A stretch of DNA of 64,000 bases from Schistosoma mansoni (lineage: Eukaryota > Platyhelminthes > Trematoda > Strigeidida > Schistosomatidae): assembly GCF_000237925.1 (NCBI RefSeq), contig NC_031498.1:22422422-22486421 (forward strand), read 5' to 3'. This document shows, piece by piece, positions 35,274 to 46,479 of the stretch. The notes below the pieces were generated by a model. That model saw only the letters and a program-made list of their open reading frames with translations. It had not been told where the DNA came from and did not search any database. The stretch's first letter is position 1; every line of letters starts with the position of its first letter. Position numbers and translations under genes: made by a program.

Positions 35274-36178
35274 CATTTATCTGTTTGTCTTTTTTATTTT
35301 ATGAAGTGTTCAAATCATGTTAATTAAGATTACGTCTTATTAATTTTTATCTCAATGAACACTTTACTTCTCTATAACTTAGTAGTTCTTTGTGAATATA
35401 TTGAGGTACCAACTTTGACTTTTTGATGTAAGTGCTGTTTCTGTCAGTAAGTACTAATAGTCATCTCTCTTCTTAAGAATTTACATAGATTTCCGAGCAA
35501 TGATATAGTTGTTTAGACAATTTACATTTTCTCACCCTTGAATTACAATTTATATTACTTGCACTGTCTCTGGGACAAATTTAAGGGTTCTGTCTTCTTT
35601 ACCCCTAATAGCCGAATTCGTGTATGTTTGTGTAGATGGATTATCGTCTGTACGAGTTTAAGCCTTTCCGGTTGTATACTATGTTGTTGTGTTAAGTGTT
35701 GAATGCAAAGTTAAATAATCATTCAGTAGACTTCTGAGAGATTCATGTAATTGTAAAGTGGTCTACAGTTAGACTGTACAATGTGAACGTTGAAATAATT
35801 TTGAGATATGCGAATAGAAAAGACGTAAGCGGTTTGTAACATAATCTAGGTTTAGGGAAATATAAAAAATATCACGAGAAAACTATTTGATCTGGTTATT
35901 CCAAAATGCCAATGTATATCAATCTTTGAGTTTCGTAATCCCTTCAGAGTTGAGTGATGTAACTGAAAATATTTAAAACTCGAGGGGTCTGAACTATCAG
36001 TGCTACAACATTTCTTAGCGGTAGTTTTACATATACTTGTATTGTGAAGTTCATCCTCTGCTACATAAAACTAAATTAGGTTGATGATTCAGCTCGAATC
36101 ATTCCCATTTTTAATTCGACTTTCTTGACTAGTGATACAGTATTATGGAATGTTCGCACAATTTTTTCCTTTCTACAG
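35274..36178. other. ATG7 3' flank and probable ZCCHC10 intron
   Basis: AT-rich, no open frame. The next gene needs an upstream exon, but I could not find an ATG-bearing exon here that joins the acceptor at 36178 in phase. Confidence 0.4.
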
Positions 36179-36595
36179 CCGAGCCACCGACACTTCGCTC
36201 ATAAATTGTCAGAAGTGTTTAGAGAAAGGTCATTGGACTTATCAATGTACAAATCAGCGAAAGTATCTCAAACGCGAATCATACACCAGTATACTGGGGA
36301 AAAAGCTTGAAACTCAGAAAAAGTCAAGGATTCAAAAGTACGTCTAAAGCAAATAACCTAGTTTTGTTCCTCCAGAAAAACAAACAACACTAAATCATCA
36401 TCCTCAAGCTCTAGTTCGTCCTCTGATTCTTCGACTTCAAGTTCTGGGGACGACTCTGATGATGGGGAATCTAGCTCAGAATGTAGTTCAAGCAGTAATG
36501 GAAGTTCTAGCGACGACTCATCTTCCAGTACTTCCTCATGTTCCGAAAGCAGCCGGTCTTCTTCCTCCACACGTTTAAAGCGCACAAAGGGATGA
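36179..36595 (+). CDS. ZCCHC10: ZCCHC10-like zinc-knuckle protein, last two exons
   Basis: Exons 36179-36337 and 36376-36595 are split by a 38-nt GT-AG intron with a perfect phase match (AA then A). The first encodes NCQKCLEKGHWTYQC, a CCHC knuckle with CX2CX4HX4C spacing, followed by TNQRKYLKRESYT. This is the hallmark of ZCCHC10 (human [25 protein letters not shown]). The second encodes the long Ser/Asp/Glu-rich tail typical of that family and ends RLKRTKG with TGA. Function is poorly known; the knuckle suggests nucleic-acid binding and the acidic Ser tail suggests a phosphorylated nuclear protein. The N-terminal exon or exons with the start codon lie upstream and were not found. The 38-nt intron is in the fluke micro-intron range. 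Confidence 0.85.
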
Positions 36596-38027
36596 TTGTA
36601 ATGGTACTGAAATTGTACAGTTATTATAGTATATTTTAAATATCCGTAGATTTCTCACAACGAGAAAAATGTGTTAAATCGTTTACGAGGGCGTTGATAT
36701 AATGGATTAATATCATTGAAATAATGGGTTTGATAATTGTTATTGATCGAGATCGTTGACTGATGTATGGTGTTCAGAAGGAATATGGATTACATGTCAT
36801 CGTCCTAATCACATTTTATTGGCTAGGGCAATTATTCATTATGTTTCTACAATAGAAGGAAGGTTATCTGGATATTTGTCAAACTAGAAGTAACTGGGCT
36901 AATAATATATGTCATGTTCTGGTTAGTGGAAATATTGTCTAACAAGACGACAGCCGAACACTTACATTGGTTCAACTGGGTTTTAGGAATTCTTTTTTAA
37001 ATAAGTCTCATACACCCCTTTAGGCGAAAGCAAGAAAAATTAGTTCGGCAAAGGGTCCCCTCAGAGAATTCAAATTAGTCTTCAGACTAAAGAAATTAGT
37101 ATCTGTGGTTCGGAGATAATTCATTCAAAATAATCTACACTGTTGATTACATCACATATCAACTTCAGATATCATGTTATTAATAGGTGGGAGTTAGTTG
37201 CTATATACATGTAGTTTGTGGTCGTTAGGCCTTTAATTACACTGAAGGTAAATATTATAGAACTGGGTAAGTGTCAAACTTAATTGAAAGCATGTTAGTC
37301 ACATCTTCATTCCATATAGGGCTCTGGAACATTTACTTGTGGCACCTTGTATGAGACTTTAGTTACTTAAAGGAAGCCCTTAACTTCATAAAGTGTTGTA
37401 GCGCTGCCTAAGAGATATGTTAAGACACGGAAAATCTAAGTAGGATAATACACTCAGGCATAAGGTTTTTAAGGGTTACCTAAAGATTAGGCGGCCTCTG
37501 ACGCCAAAGATGTCTATTACTATATAGATATAGACATCCAGATCGAATTTCGTGTAGCCATTATGATTTATGGTTGAAGATCTTGAATGACATGGCTGAA
37601 AATTAGTGGCTGTGACAGTGAAATTCATTCATCCTTTTCAAAAGTTTCCGTCCCTCTCACACTTCTCTATGCTTCGTTTCTCACTATATGTTCGTACCAA
37701 GCACTCAATTTATAACATGATACTGTAAAAATGAAGAACAGTTGTGTTCGTATATGCCAATTCTCCAGATATCATCTTAAAAGTCGTTGTATCTATGACA
37801 TCTTTTTTTCTGTCTCGTTTTCATATCGCCGTGCTAAGCTGACATGGTAACTTGAGCCAGTGCACATCCGTTCTCGGCTTCGTGTTGGCCATGTCTGACT
37901 GTCTTAGATCTTAGTAGATAAAGCTTTCTGTTTCCACCTTAAGCAGAAAAGATACAAAAAGACTAAGATTTCTTACGATGAATATCGATTTTTTTTTCGT
38001 AATCTTTCTGATCAGAATGAGGTTTGT
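36596..38027. other. No supported feature
   Basis: Probably the 3' flank of the ZCCHC10-like gene, then intergenic DNA. No exon or repeat recognised. Confidence 0.45.
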
Positions 38028-38222
38028 GGAGATTGTAATAATTTTAATATTGGATTCATGAAGTCGATGTATGCTAACTACCAAAGTAAAAACCTGTAAG
38101 CACTGGATGGCCGTTTGGTCTTGGTATTGGGATTTTTCGTTGTGCATATCCATGATCCCCGCACAGGGGATTCAAACCCAGGACCTTTGGTCTGGCGCGC
38201 GAACACTAGTGACTAGCTTAAA
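38028..38222 (-). mobile_element. tRNA-headed SINE with hammerhead relic, inverted copy
   Basis: On minus it starts AGCTAGTCACTAGTG (A-box-like) and passes GGTCCTGGGTTTGAATCCCC, a very good B box. It then runs into a degraded hammerhead and a tail reading CAGTGCTTACAGG. It is a copy of the element at 38366-38548 in opposite orientation, head to head about 143 bases apart. Confidence 0.7.
38100..38145 (-). ncRNA. Hammerhead relic in inverted SINE copy
   Basis: Stem I ends GCAC and GTGC are kept. The stem II/III positions (ATCCC...AAGAC, CAAAC, GGCCATCCAGTGC) align with the plus copy at 38435-38480. The CUGANGA core reads ACGAAAA and the GAAA reads CAAA, so it is dead. Confidence 0.5.
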
Positions 38223-38365
38223 GATAAATTTCCTGTAGTTCTCGTAAGAAGCCATGACCAGTGAGACCCAATCCGTTTAGGATGTGAGACAAACATCTAC
38301 CTCAGGCAGTAGATCAAAGGTTGAGCAATATCATGGATTGGTTGAAGTAGACATTAGCACAGTTG

Positions 38366-38548
38366 GATACCTGCTCAGTGATCTAGAGGTTAGGCATGCG
38401 CGCTCGAGACCGAAGGTCCCGTGATCGTGGATACGCACAACTAAGGAGTACCATACTAAGACGAAACGGTCACCCAGTGCTTCCAGGTTTTCATTGGTGG
38501 TCTAGCTTACATCAACTCATGAATTTAACTATTAAAGTTTTCGTGATC
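38366..38548 (+). mobile_element. tRNA-headed SINE with hammerhead relic, direct copy
   Basis: Starts with a tRNA-like head (GCTCAGTGATCTAGAGGTT, A box) and the text GAGACCGAAGGTCC. A damaged B box and a degraded hammerhead follow, then the tail CAGTGCTTCCAGG and GGTGGTCTAGCTT. The family is different in sequence from the repeats at 6.1 and 28-29 kb. A tail-only scrap is at 42.87 kb. Confidence 0.7.
38435..38480 (+). ncRNA. Hammerhead relic in direct SINE copy
   Basis: Stem I ends GCAC/GTGC and the CGAAAC block are present. The core reads CTAAGGA instead of CUGANGA, and the cleavage triplet is lost (GGTCACCC where a GTC should precede CAGTGC). It is inactive. Confidence 0.55.
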
Positions 38549-38859
38549 ATCTAAGTTATAAATTATGGAGAATGTTGACAAAGTTAAGTATATGGTTGTA
38601 ATCATTTTTATGATAGAAAACTCGTGTCGATAAAGCAATTTAAGTTAATGTAGCGGCATACTTTTGGATAATCTTGAACTTGTATTGTTTTCTTGTAAAT
38701 TCAGTTAGATAAAATCATTCGTTGTTTAAACGAGAATGATATGTGCTTGACGTTTATTGACTAATCGGTCAATTAAATATGCATTATGCTTAAATCGGTA
38801 ATTAAAAAAGTTATCATTCGAGTAATGTATACTTTGTTCATCCGCTACATACAGTTTCC
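38549..38859. other. No supported feature
   Basis: AT-rich, stop-rich DNA without a recognised repeat. Confidence 0.5.
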
Positions 38860-38990
38860 TGAAACGAAGTCTTGACTAGCTGGGGTTCCGCAACCCGACC
38901 TTCCACGGTGTGGGCAACCGGGAAGTGATAACTGCCCTCATACCTCTGACAGCACTCAAGACCACTGGGGTTCCGCAAAATAGTGATGGC
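38860..38990 (+). mobile_element. 5' UTR fragment of LINE R2
   Basis: Contains CACGGTGTGGGCAACCGGGA followed by AGTGATAAC, the same text as at 47043-47070 in the 5' region of R2. It is repeated imperfectly around a phrase ACTGGGGTTCCGCAA. Confidence 0.55.
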
Positions 38991-39736
38991 TAGTAAACAC
39001 TGAAGTGCCGTTTTTTAAAACAGGTTGTGATCGCGCAGAAAAGTTGTTTTCCTTTATTTTTATGAATGCAAGTCATATGTAAAATGAAATTCATTTCATA
39101 ATGGTCATTGCACTACCACTTGCAAACTTTACAGTGAAATAGGTAGGATTTCATGACTGTAAACGTCAGTGGTATAGGCTCATTGTTTTTTCTTTTTAAA
39201 TTGGTGTTATAACAAGGAAACATTGTTAAAGTACGGCCAAGTTGCTTTCTGTAGTCCATTTTACTAGGTTTCTTGCCTTGCACTAAATTCACAAACTCAT
39301 TAGCATTCAAGATCTTATACTATTTTCAGTCAGTGAATTGTCTTTTGCCGAATAAACCACTCGACTTAATTTATAGGGCATTGGATGATATATCTATTGT
39401 AGGTGATAAAAGCACTACCTAATACTCAAATATAAACTTATTTCAGTATCTAATTCTGAGTTTTAGAGTGATATTTTAGTAAGCTGAGCATCAATAGAAG
39501 TCAAGAACAACCGGGACTGTACAATTTTACTTGAATGATACCTTATAAAACAGAATACAAGAAACCAATTTTGGATACAAGCGTATCAATCATTTCGACT
39601 AACTGAATTAGATGTTTATAATCGACATTTCAAAAGTTAGTAAATTCTCGTGGTATGGTATCAGTTATTTTGTAATAGGATGAGTTTAATCTTCACTGGA
39701 AAAAGTCGATCGGTAGTTATATTCACTTACCTGCTT
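38991..39736. other. No supported feature
   Basis: AT-rich DNA. The short open frame on minus at 39113-39310 has no motif. Confidence 0.5.
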
Positions 39737-39823
39737 CAGTTTGGGCACTTGGGCAGTATCACAGCCCTCAGACAAATCAAATGGGGTTTGTGCGGCGCAT
39801 GTATATCTGGTGCCACTTACCTT
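39737..39823 (+). mobile_element. Short SINE-like derivative of LINE R1
   Basis: Begins in the late 5' UTR (CAGTTTGGGCACTTGGGCAG), reaches CAGACAAATCAAAT and joins the R1 3' end (TTTGTGCGGCGCATGTATA). It has the same junction as the copies at 2.9 and 28.6 kb and is strongly 5'-truncated. Confidence 0.7.
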
Positions 39824-41059
39824 TATAGTTACACCCAAGACTGATGTTTATGCACACTAATTTGTAATAAATCATAATGATGTCCGCGTATGTTAATGGC
39901 TGTCAATAGGAAGTATGGTTGTTATTGTTGTTGTGCGTCAAATGTATGTTACTATTACTCAGTTTTAGTTTTAACCTATGTTTATAACAGTTCATTAGTT
40001 GTTTCAACATGTTCGATTGAAATTTATAGATGTTTCATTTTTATTAAGGCTAACCACACGAACCTTTCCCTATGAGATGTGAAGCAATGTTGAATAATAT
40101 TTAAAAATATTCTGCTCATAAATAAACTAAACAAATATAGATAAGTAGATTGAGGACTGAACATTTCACTTTTATTGCCATAATTAGTTCGTGTAATTGA
40201 TTGAAAGCTGTAAATGCTACTTAATCCTGGTAATGACTATTGTTAGACTGGTAACTAGCATAAAAATTTTCTCTAGATGCATTCATAGGCGGCACATCTA
40301 TTTCTAAGAAATTTAGAGAATTTAGCGTTGGCTATAAAACATAATATATGTTCCTGAAATTACAGATGAATATACAAATATGGTTTTTTTTACGTTGATT
40401 GACAAGTTTGGTATGTCTATATAATCCCAAGTGGTTGTCAATTAGTTTACAGATTTCACACCTGACAATAAATAGAACTTCTAATTTAATATATATGGCG
40501 TCTGTTCATGGTTTCCTATTGTGATGAAACAGTTTTACCTGATCAGTAAACATCGTAGAGTGCATACAATCAAATACCAAACCTCTCAAAGAGCACGAAA
40601 ATTTTAAATCACCAAGTATAGAATTCAATGGTCCACATTTTCAAATTAATCGTAGCTATTTGATAATGTGATGTGATCTATAACCTTTGTGATTAGTGAG
40701 TTAATATCGTTCTCTCTCGTAACGTAGTTGAGTCCAAAGGTCATATGGTTTATGGATGAGATATTTTTTTCGGAAATTTGTCTCAAAGCTAATCACTAGT
40801 GAACATTTTAAATCTTACTATTTTCCATTTACTTAAATAAAATCTAGTGTAACGACACCAAAAATGTGTGCTCCATAAAAAATACTGAAAGCATTGGGAA
40901 AAAATAAAGCTTGCAAGTGGACTACAATTATAAATAAATGGATGGACTGGAACAGTGTACAACTAGAAATAGGACCAATAAAGTTCTTTCCAGTTAAGGG
41001 GATTCCTTTCACTTTTAAGAGCAGTCTAAAATAAAACTACAGCTTGATCACCAATAGCC
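39824..41059. other. No supported feature
   Basis: AT-rich, stop-rich DNA with no recognised gene or repeat. Confidence 0.5.
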
Positions 41060-41560
41060 TATATTCTTACCCGTGTTTGATTATGCCTAAAGTCACCGAT
41101 TCGCATAATCTCTAGAACCCCAACCAAGGAGCCATGTTGGCCCGAAAAATCTGTCATAAATAGCTTTGTTCTGTGTTGCGGTATTATGTTCTTTCTGCTT
41201 TGTATGCTCGGTTCCAGCGTCGGCATTTGAGGTCTGATGTGGAAGCCGCTGGGATGAAATCTGTAAAACATGTTCAAACAATTTGTTATGACGGGATAAA
41301 GATGATAACAGCAATCGGATTATCGTTATTGTATCCAAACACAGATTGCCGTACCTTAGCATCAGTAATGTGGTTTTAACACTGGATGAGACGAATCCTT
41401 AGAGGATAGTGATGATCAAGCACAGTGTCGCCTAATACCTTCAAATTGAACGGTTCAGGTTTCCTAAGCATAATGTGAAAATACTCTCATCGATGCGTCG
41501 TAAACCTAAATTTCCGCGTCCAGACTAACATCTTGACAATGCCAAAGATACCTTAGATTG
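41060..41560 (-). mobile_element. RT C-terminal fragment of LINE R1
   Basis: On minus the text FEHVLQISSQRLPHQTSNAD corresponds to LGHVLRMSSQRLPRRALFAN in the full-length R1, and WLLGWGSRDYANR to RLPGWGPRDGTTQ. DNA similarity extends to about 41560 with the post-RT region. It is old and frame-broken. Confidence 0.75.
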
Positions 41561-41939
41561 ATGAAAATCACAATTCGCAACCTAAATTGCATAAACATAA
41601 ATCAAGAAGTTCCAATTCAGTGGTATTGTGCGCATCGCAAGTCCTGAAGGTTTCAGGTTTTATTCTGCGTAAGGTAGTAGAAAAGTACTTTTTTGAGATG
41701 AGTCCCTACCTGAAATTCGTAGGGATATAGCAGCCCACATACAATTGAGTTTGTTTACATCTAATTCCGCTAAGCCCTTTTGTTAACTTATTTAATGGAC
41801 AGTCATTCATACAACAACAACCTATCTGTATCATTGTACTTTTATTATATACGCTTGAACATTACTTGCTGCTTACGCATGTATTCATTCCGCTAGCCTT
41901 ATTATTAATCGCTCAATTGATTCGATGATTCATGCTTTT

Positions 41940-41988
<49 letters not shown>

Positions 41989-42867
41989 TCTTAATCCTGT
42001 TTACTGTACTGCGCTACACCGTATTGTACACGCTTACTCATTCATTCGGTCCTCACGCTCACTCGCCTACTTTACGGCACTGCTCTTTCATGCTTGCTTA
42101 ACGTGCCTGTAATATTGGATATCTGTGTGTGGTTCAATAATAAACGCAATCAACCCTTCGTATTCGCCTTCTGATTTATACACCGTTAGGACGTTATCGA
42201 GTAACGGTTATCAAGACGAACAATTACGAAGTTTAGGGATAATATCGAATATCGACCACCACAGGGAGCCACTTCATTGAAGAAAGTTTCTGCTTCTCAA
42301 CGTGCTCAGTAAATTTCAGCAGATAAAAACTTGATAACGTCTGTAAATTGTTTTAATTCTGAGTAGTATAGTTATTTAATCTTGGAAAAGCGTGTTGATG
42401 TTACGTCCTCCAGTGCAAAGTTTCTTTTCGTGCAAAAAGTTAGACTATATGTAAATGGTCGGATCCCACGTTTTTGACTCCCATGAATGCCCTTCAGGTG
42501 CCCATTATTAAAGAGAAATGATTTGTTGTTTATCACCGCTACATTTCTTAAAAGTTATGCTGAATTTTGATTACTATTGCGAATTACTCCGGTTACATAT
42601 ATAAAGTTCAAACATCATAAAAATGGGATAAATAAATCATTATAAAAAATAAACACAACTGTTTTCCTTTTAATGGAGCGACTGTTAACTAAGTCTCATG
42701 TTCCGATCTTACTGTATCTACTTCAGCTTGGACTGTTAGTCAATATGTCTAGCCCTCACAAAAATAAGGTGACTTAAAGCTGGCCACATATATTTTGACT
42801 TTATAAATAGATCGTGTTAATATATTGAAATATCAAAGAGTTGCTAATTCCCTATTGTAGTTGTTGG
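41561..42867. other. No gene; TA run and LTR-like text
   Basis: Holds the TA microsatellite at 41943-41983. After it, 42000-42180 has a CAATAATAAA polyadenylation-like signal and a start/leader-like layout that might belong to a degraded LTR. No second copy was found in the window. Confidence 0.35.
41943..41983. repeat. (TA)n microsatellite
   Basis: About 20 uninterrupted TA units. Confidence 0.95.
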
Positions 42868-42938
42868 AGAGCCCGTTCAGTGCTCCTGGATTTTCAGTGG
42901 TTTTCTAACTAGTGTTAGTTGATGACTAAAATTAATAT
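42868..42938 (+). mobile_element. Tail scrap of the 38-kb SINE family
   Basis: CCCGTTCAGTGCTCCTGGAT followed by TTTCAGTGGTTTTCTAA aligns with the post-hammerhead tail at 38472-38516. No head or ribozyme remains. Confidence 0.5.
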
Positions 42939-43016
42939 ATAAAATCAGTCTATCGGATTTTAAGCCCTTATGCGCATAAATATATTTTCAATTGATTAAT
43001 CATTGAGCAGTGACCA

Positions 43017-43021
<5 letters not shown>

Positions 43022-43100
<79 letters not shown>
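43022..43100. repeat. (AT)n microsatellite
   Basis: About 39 uninterrupted AT units. The open frame through it (Ile-Tyr repeats) is an artefact. Confidence 0.97.
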
Positions 43101-43102
<2 letters not shown>

Positions 43103-44461
43103 CAGTCTGAACTCCATGAGAAATTGCTCTAATTGTTATTGTTTCTTTATGTTATGGTACATGTATCTCACTTATTCTTACCGTATATGGAAGCTGCGTA
43201 AGTTGGTTTTAAAAAAGTTCTAACTTTTAAAAGGCTATAGATACTACCTGGGTACTGAAATGAAAACAGATAGAACTTACTCTGAACCCAAAATCCATTG
43301 GTGAAAAAGATCGCTTTAGTCAGTAAGTTACTGCTTCATATTCTCAACTAATTTTTCTTACGAGTACAATGTAAACTCACTCCTCCACATCAAAGTTTAA
43401 GTTTTATAGATGATCTTAGTGCTCTTTTCGATTAGATAAAGTAAACAAAATCAATAAGATTACAAAACGTATTGAATAGGTTTTCTTACCTCAGTGTCAG
43501 TTAACTGTGTTTTATGGAAAAGCTATTGACTGTTTATTTTCTGGAATTCTTTAATATTGAACGTTAGACTGTTCAATAATCTACTGGAAAAATACTAATT
43601 TCTATTGATTTATTCAACTTCTTCCACGTCGTTTCACCAAATCTCATATACTATGTATATGCTTTAATAAGTGACGATCTTATGACTATGTTGTAAAGAT
43701 TGATACAAATTCATGCGAACAATTATAATGACAATTAGAGTTTTCAAGTTCGCGGATAATAATACATTGCCTGTATTCATAATATTTACTGCTTGTCGAT
43801 CAGTCATTGACAAAAATAGGACCTAATATGATTATTCATCGGGCTACACTGTCAAACCTAATGTCAGTGTAGCAAAAGGAGAATCTTTAAAATGGTAGTC
43901 AAAGACGTTAAAAGAGTATTAGTAGCAATCATGGTAAAAATTAAGCATAATTCAAAAAGAACTGATAAAACTAAGGGATAGAGTGGTATAGGTAATAAAA
44001 CTACCAATATTCAGTGAGACAAAGAGTTGATGCACCTATGGTATTGCAAATAATAATAGTCCACGTCACTTATGTTACCCTAGTTTTGTTAAATCGCTTC
44101 TCATAAGAGCATCCAAAGTAATGTGTTCAGTAATTGGACACTTAGTTCACTAACTAGAATGTATCAAAGATATAAACCTTTTGAATTTTAACTTCTACAT
44201 AACGTCACAATATGGTTTATTGTTTTATGCCTGTAAAGTTGAGTAAAAACCTGTCCAGTTTTGTAGGGGTTAGATAAAACAATTAGTCGGTAGTTGTTAT
44301 ACGCTACTAACTGATTAACCATATAATTGAAAATTTTGAACACTTAAAAAGTAGAACACTACATAAACGAAAAGTATTATTTCCGGTTAAATTTTCATTA
44401 GACTTTACTGTAATGTGCAGCGATGTTTAGATTGATACACGAAATAAAAAACCAATCAAGG
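43101..44461. other. No supported feature
   Basis: AT-rich, stop-rich DNA; nothing recognised. Confidence 0.5.
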
Positions 44462-44859
44462 CAGTTTATGAGTCAGTGATGACAGCGAAATGAATCACAC
44501 AACTAACCAGTATTAGTAAAAAGTAGAAATTGGTAATGTGATTACAGGTGTATCAGTTGTGATAACAAATAATAAAGGCTTGAATCAATGTTTCATAATA
44601 GGAAGTAGTAGACGAAGGACCTGCAGAAATAGACATTGGAATGAAATTTATTAAAAGCCAACAAGATGACCTAATAAGAAGCCTTCAAACGATTAGACTG
44701 AAAGAGTATATTCATGTAAAGGATAAAGAACAAACTCGGAAGGGTTATGGAAAACAATAAGTAAAATCGTTTGTTAAGCCTAACTGAGCCAAAGAAGATA
44801 CAAGGGTGTTACGAATTTCTTATGAATACCAAGATGGGTTGTTGACTGGAATCGCTATA
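44462..44859. repeat. 398-bp near-identical direct repeat, copy A
   Basis: Matches 57369-57766 at 397 of 398 positions by eye. It starts CAGTTTATGAGTCAG and ends GGAATCGCTATA. No long open frame, no inverted termini, no tail. Flanks of the two copies are unrelated, so this is a discrete unit. Confidence 0.9.
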
Positions 44860-45929
44860 GCTTTTGTTACCTGTCAGAGACGTGGTTGAATCTCATAAAG
44901 AAGAGTGGTAGGTGCACGATAAATTACTCTGGATGATTTAGTTCTATCTATTACATGACCACTGTTGACCAGGAGTGGTAGAACAAAAACTACTTATTTC
45001 GTAGACCATACTCTCCCCCAATCACGAACGTAAGTGTTCTCTAGCTCGTTAACTAATTTGTTTGACTGTACACTCGACATAACTTTTTCAACAGGAGAGA
45101 CTGAATTCGTTCATTTTATACATGCTGTGACAGGTATGATTCGTATCATATATTACAAATTGTATGTTTTCCTTATAAATTCACTGATAAGAGACAATAT
45201 ATTGTGTGAATGTAATTTCTCCTCTCACCTCTTACGTTTTCTATACAATATGTTATATTAACGCTTATCATTTCACATCACACATCTCTTACACACTAAT
45301 ACACTTACATAGTTTAGACATTGTTAACGTTGATTGGATGACCTATTCAGTGTACAATGAACCCGGAGAACCATGTACCTATTTATATTCGATAATTTTG
45401 ATGTTTGATTATAATTCCTTGAAAAAGCTTGGACCAGATTGCCAGGCGAAACGTTGGATTTACTACAAGTTCATTTGCTGAAATTTTACAAATATATATT
45501 ATTCCTATTTAAAAGTCATTTTAGATCATTGCGTTTACCGGTAGCCATCATAACATGAAGTTCCTATGGTTCGTAACATTTCACACTTTGTCCAATTCAA
45601 TATTTCGGAAGATTGATTGAAACCACTATCAAGTATAAAAATAAAAAGTCTAGTTCAATATCTTACAGTTTATGTGTTCGTCCACCTTTTGAAAATATCT
45701 GATCGTGAACAAGTGGATCTTGAGTACTGTTAGGTAAGAGGATGAAGAGTTTTGAACATGCTAACTCCAAAACGTCTTACTACTGAAGGCGGAAATTTAT
45801 AGAATAAGGTAATGTATGAAATTTTTAGGACGAACATTTTCTAACCTCTTCCTTTGTGAAAAGGCAGCATCTCTGTAGATGCTTGTAATCTGGAAGAAGC
45901 ACTTTACTGCGGTCGTGCCTTAGCACAGT
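44860..45929. other. No supported gene
   Basis: Open frames at 45034-45261 and 45206-45481 are short and unrecognised. The last 100 bases (45825-45929) are GC-richer and may be an old repeat fragment. Confidence 0.4.
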
Positions 45930-46243
45930 ATTATTATTATTATTATTCACAAACATCTTATGGGTACATAAGTGCTGTGAAGAAACCATTTCGGGTTTCT
46001 TCAAAAATGCAATAATACACAATTTTCAATAATGTTAGCATTACATTTGCCATGTTTGAGAAAGGAATAAAAAATAAAATATTAATGATAGAATAGTAAT
46101 AATAAATCAGGTTCTGCGTAATTGGCAAGAATTTTGAATTGATTTTGAAGGAGGAAAGGAAGAAACTGAGGAAATAGGAATAAAGGAGACGCGGAATACG
46201 TAAATATCTTAATGCAGAACAAGAACAAACAACTATGTAGTAG
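45930..46243 (-). mobile_element. 3' end of CR1-type LINE C2, reversed copy
   Basis: Reverse complement of about 54640-54955, the last 300 bases of C2, including TTGAAGAAACCCGAAATGG and the AAT-repeat tail (ATT units at 45931-45947 on plus). It is a typical 5'-truncated insertion, and close in sequence to the full C2. Confidence 0.85.
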
Positions 46244-46479
46244 GCAGTACGACTTCTCCCTCGGGCCTTGAGTTCCTAATTTTAGTCCTACCCTTTTTCC
46301 AGCCGATCGACCTAGCGTGGTTGAACCTAAAGAAACAAGTGTCCCACCCTACACATCTCGATTGGGTTATTATGATAGGTAAGCCCAAACACCACGTTAA
46401 GTTAATAGCGGCTTTGTATTTGACTGACTAACCGAAAAATCTTGCAAATGAAACGGTCCATTATCATATATATTGGTTC

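Noticed and set aside
36358-36585. Acidic Glu-rich open frame on minus
   Set aside because: Antisense of the Ser-rich ZCCHC10 tail, whose frame, splice sites and phase are consistent on plus.
38160-38215. True tRNA gene on minus
   Set aside because: Good B box but it runs on into the hammerhead tail and has a second repeat copy; it is a SINE head.
42000-42250. Degraded LTR-like end with a polyadenylation-like signal and leader-like text
   Set aside because: Suggestive layout only; no partner repeat and no coding parts nearby.
43017-43223. 68-codon open frame of alternating Ile-Tyr
   Set aside because: It is the AT microsatellite read as protein.
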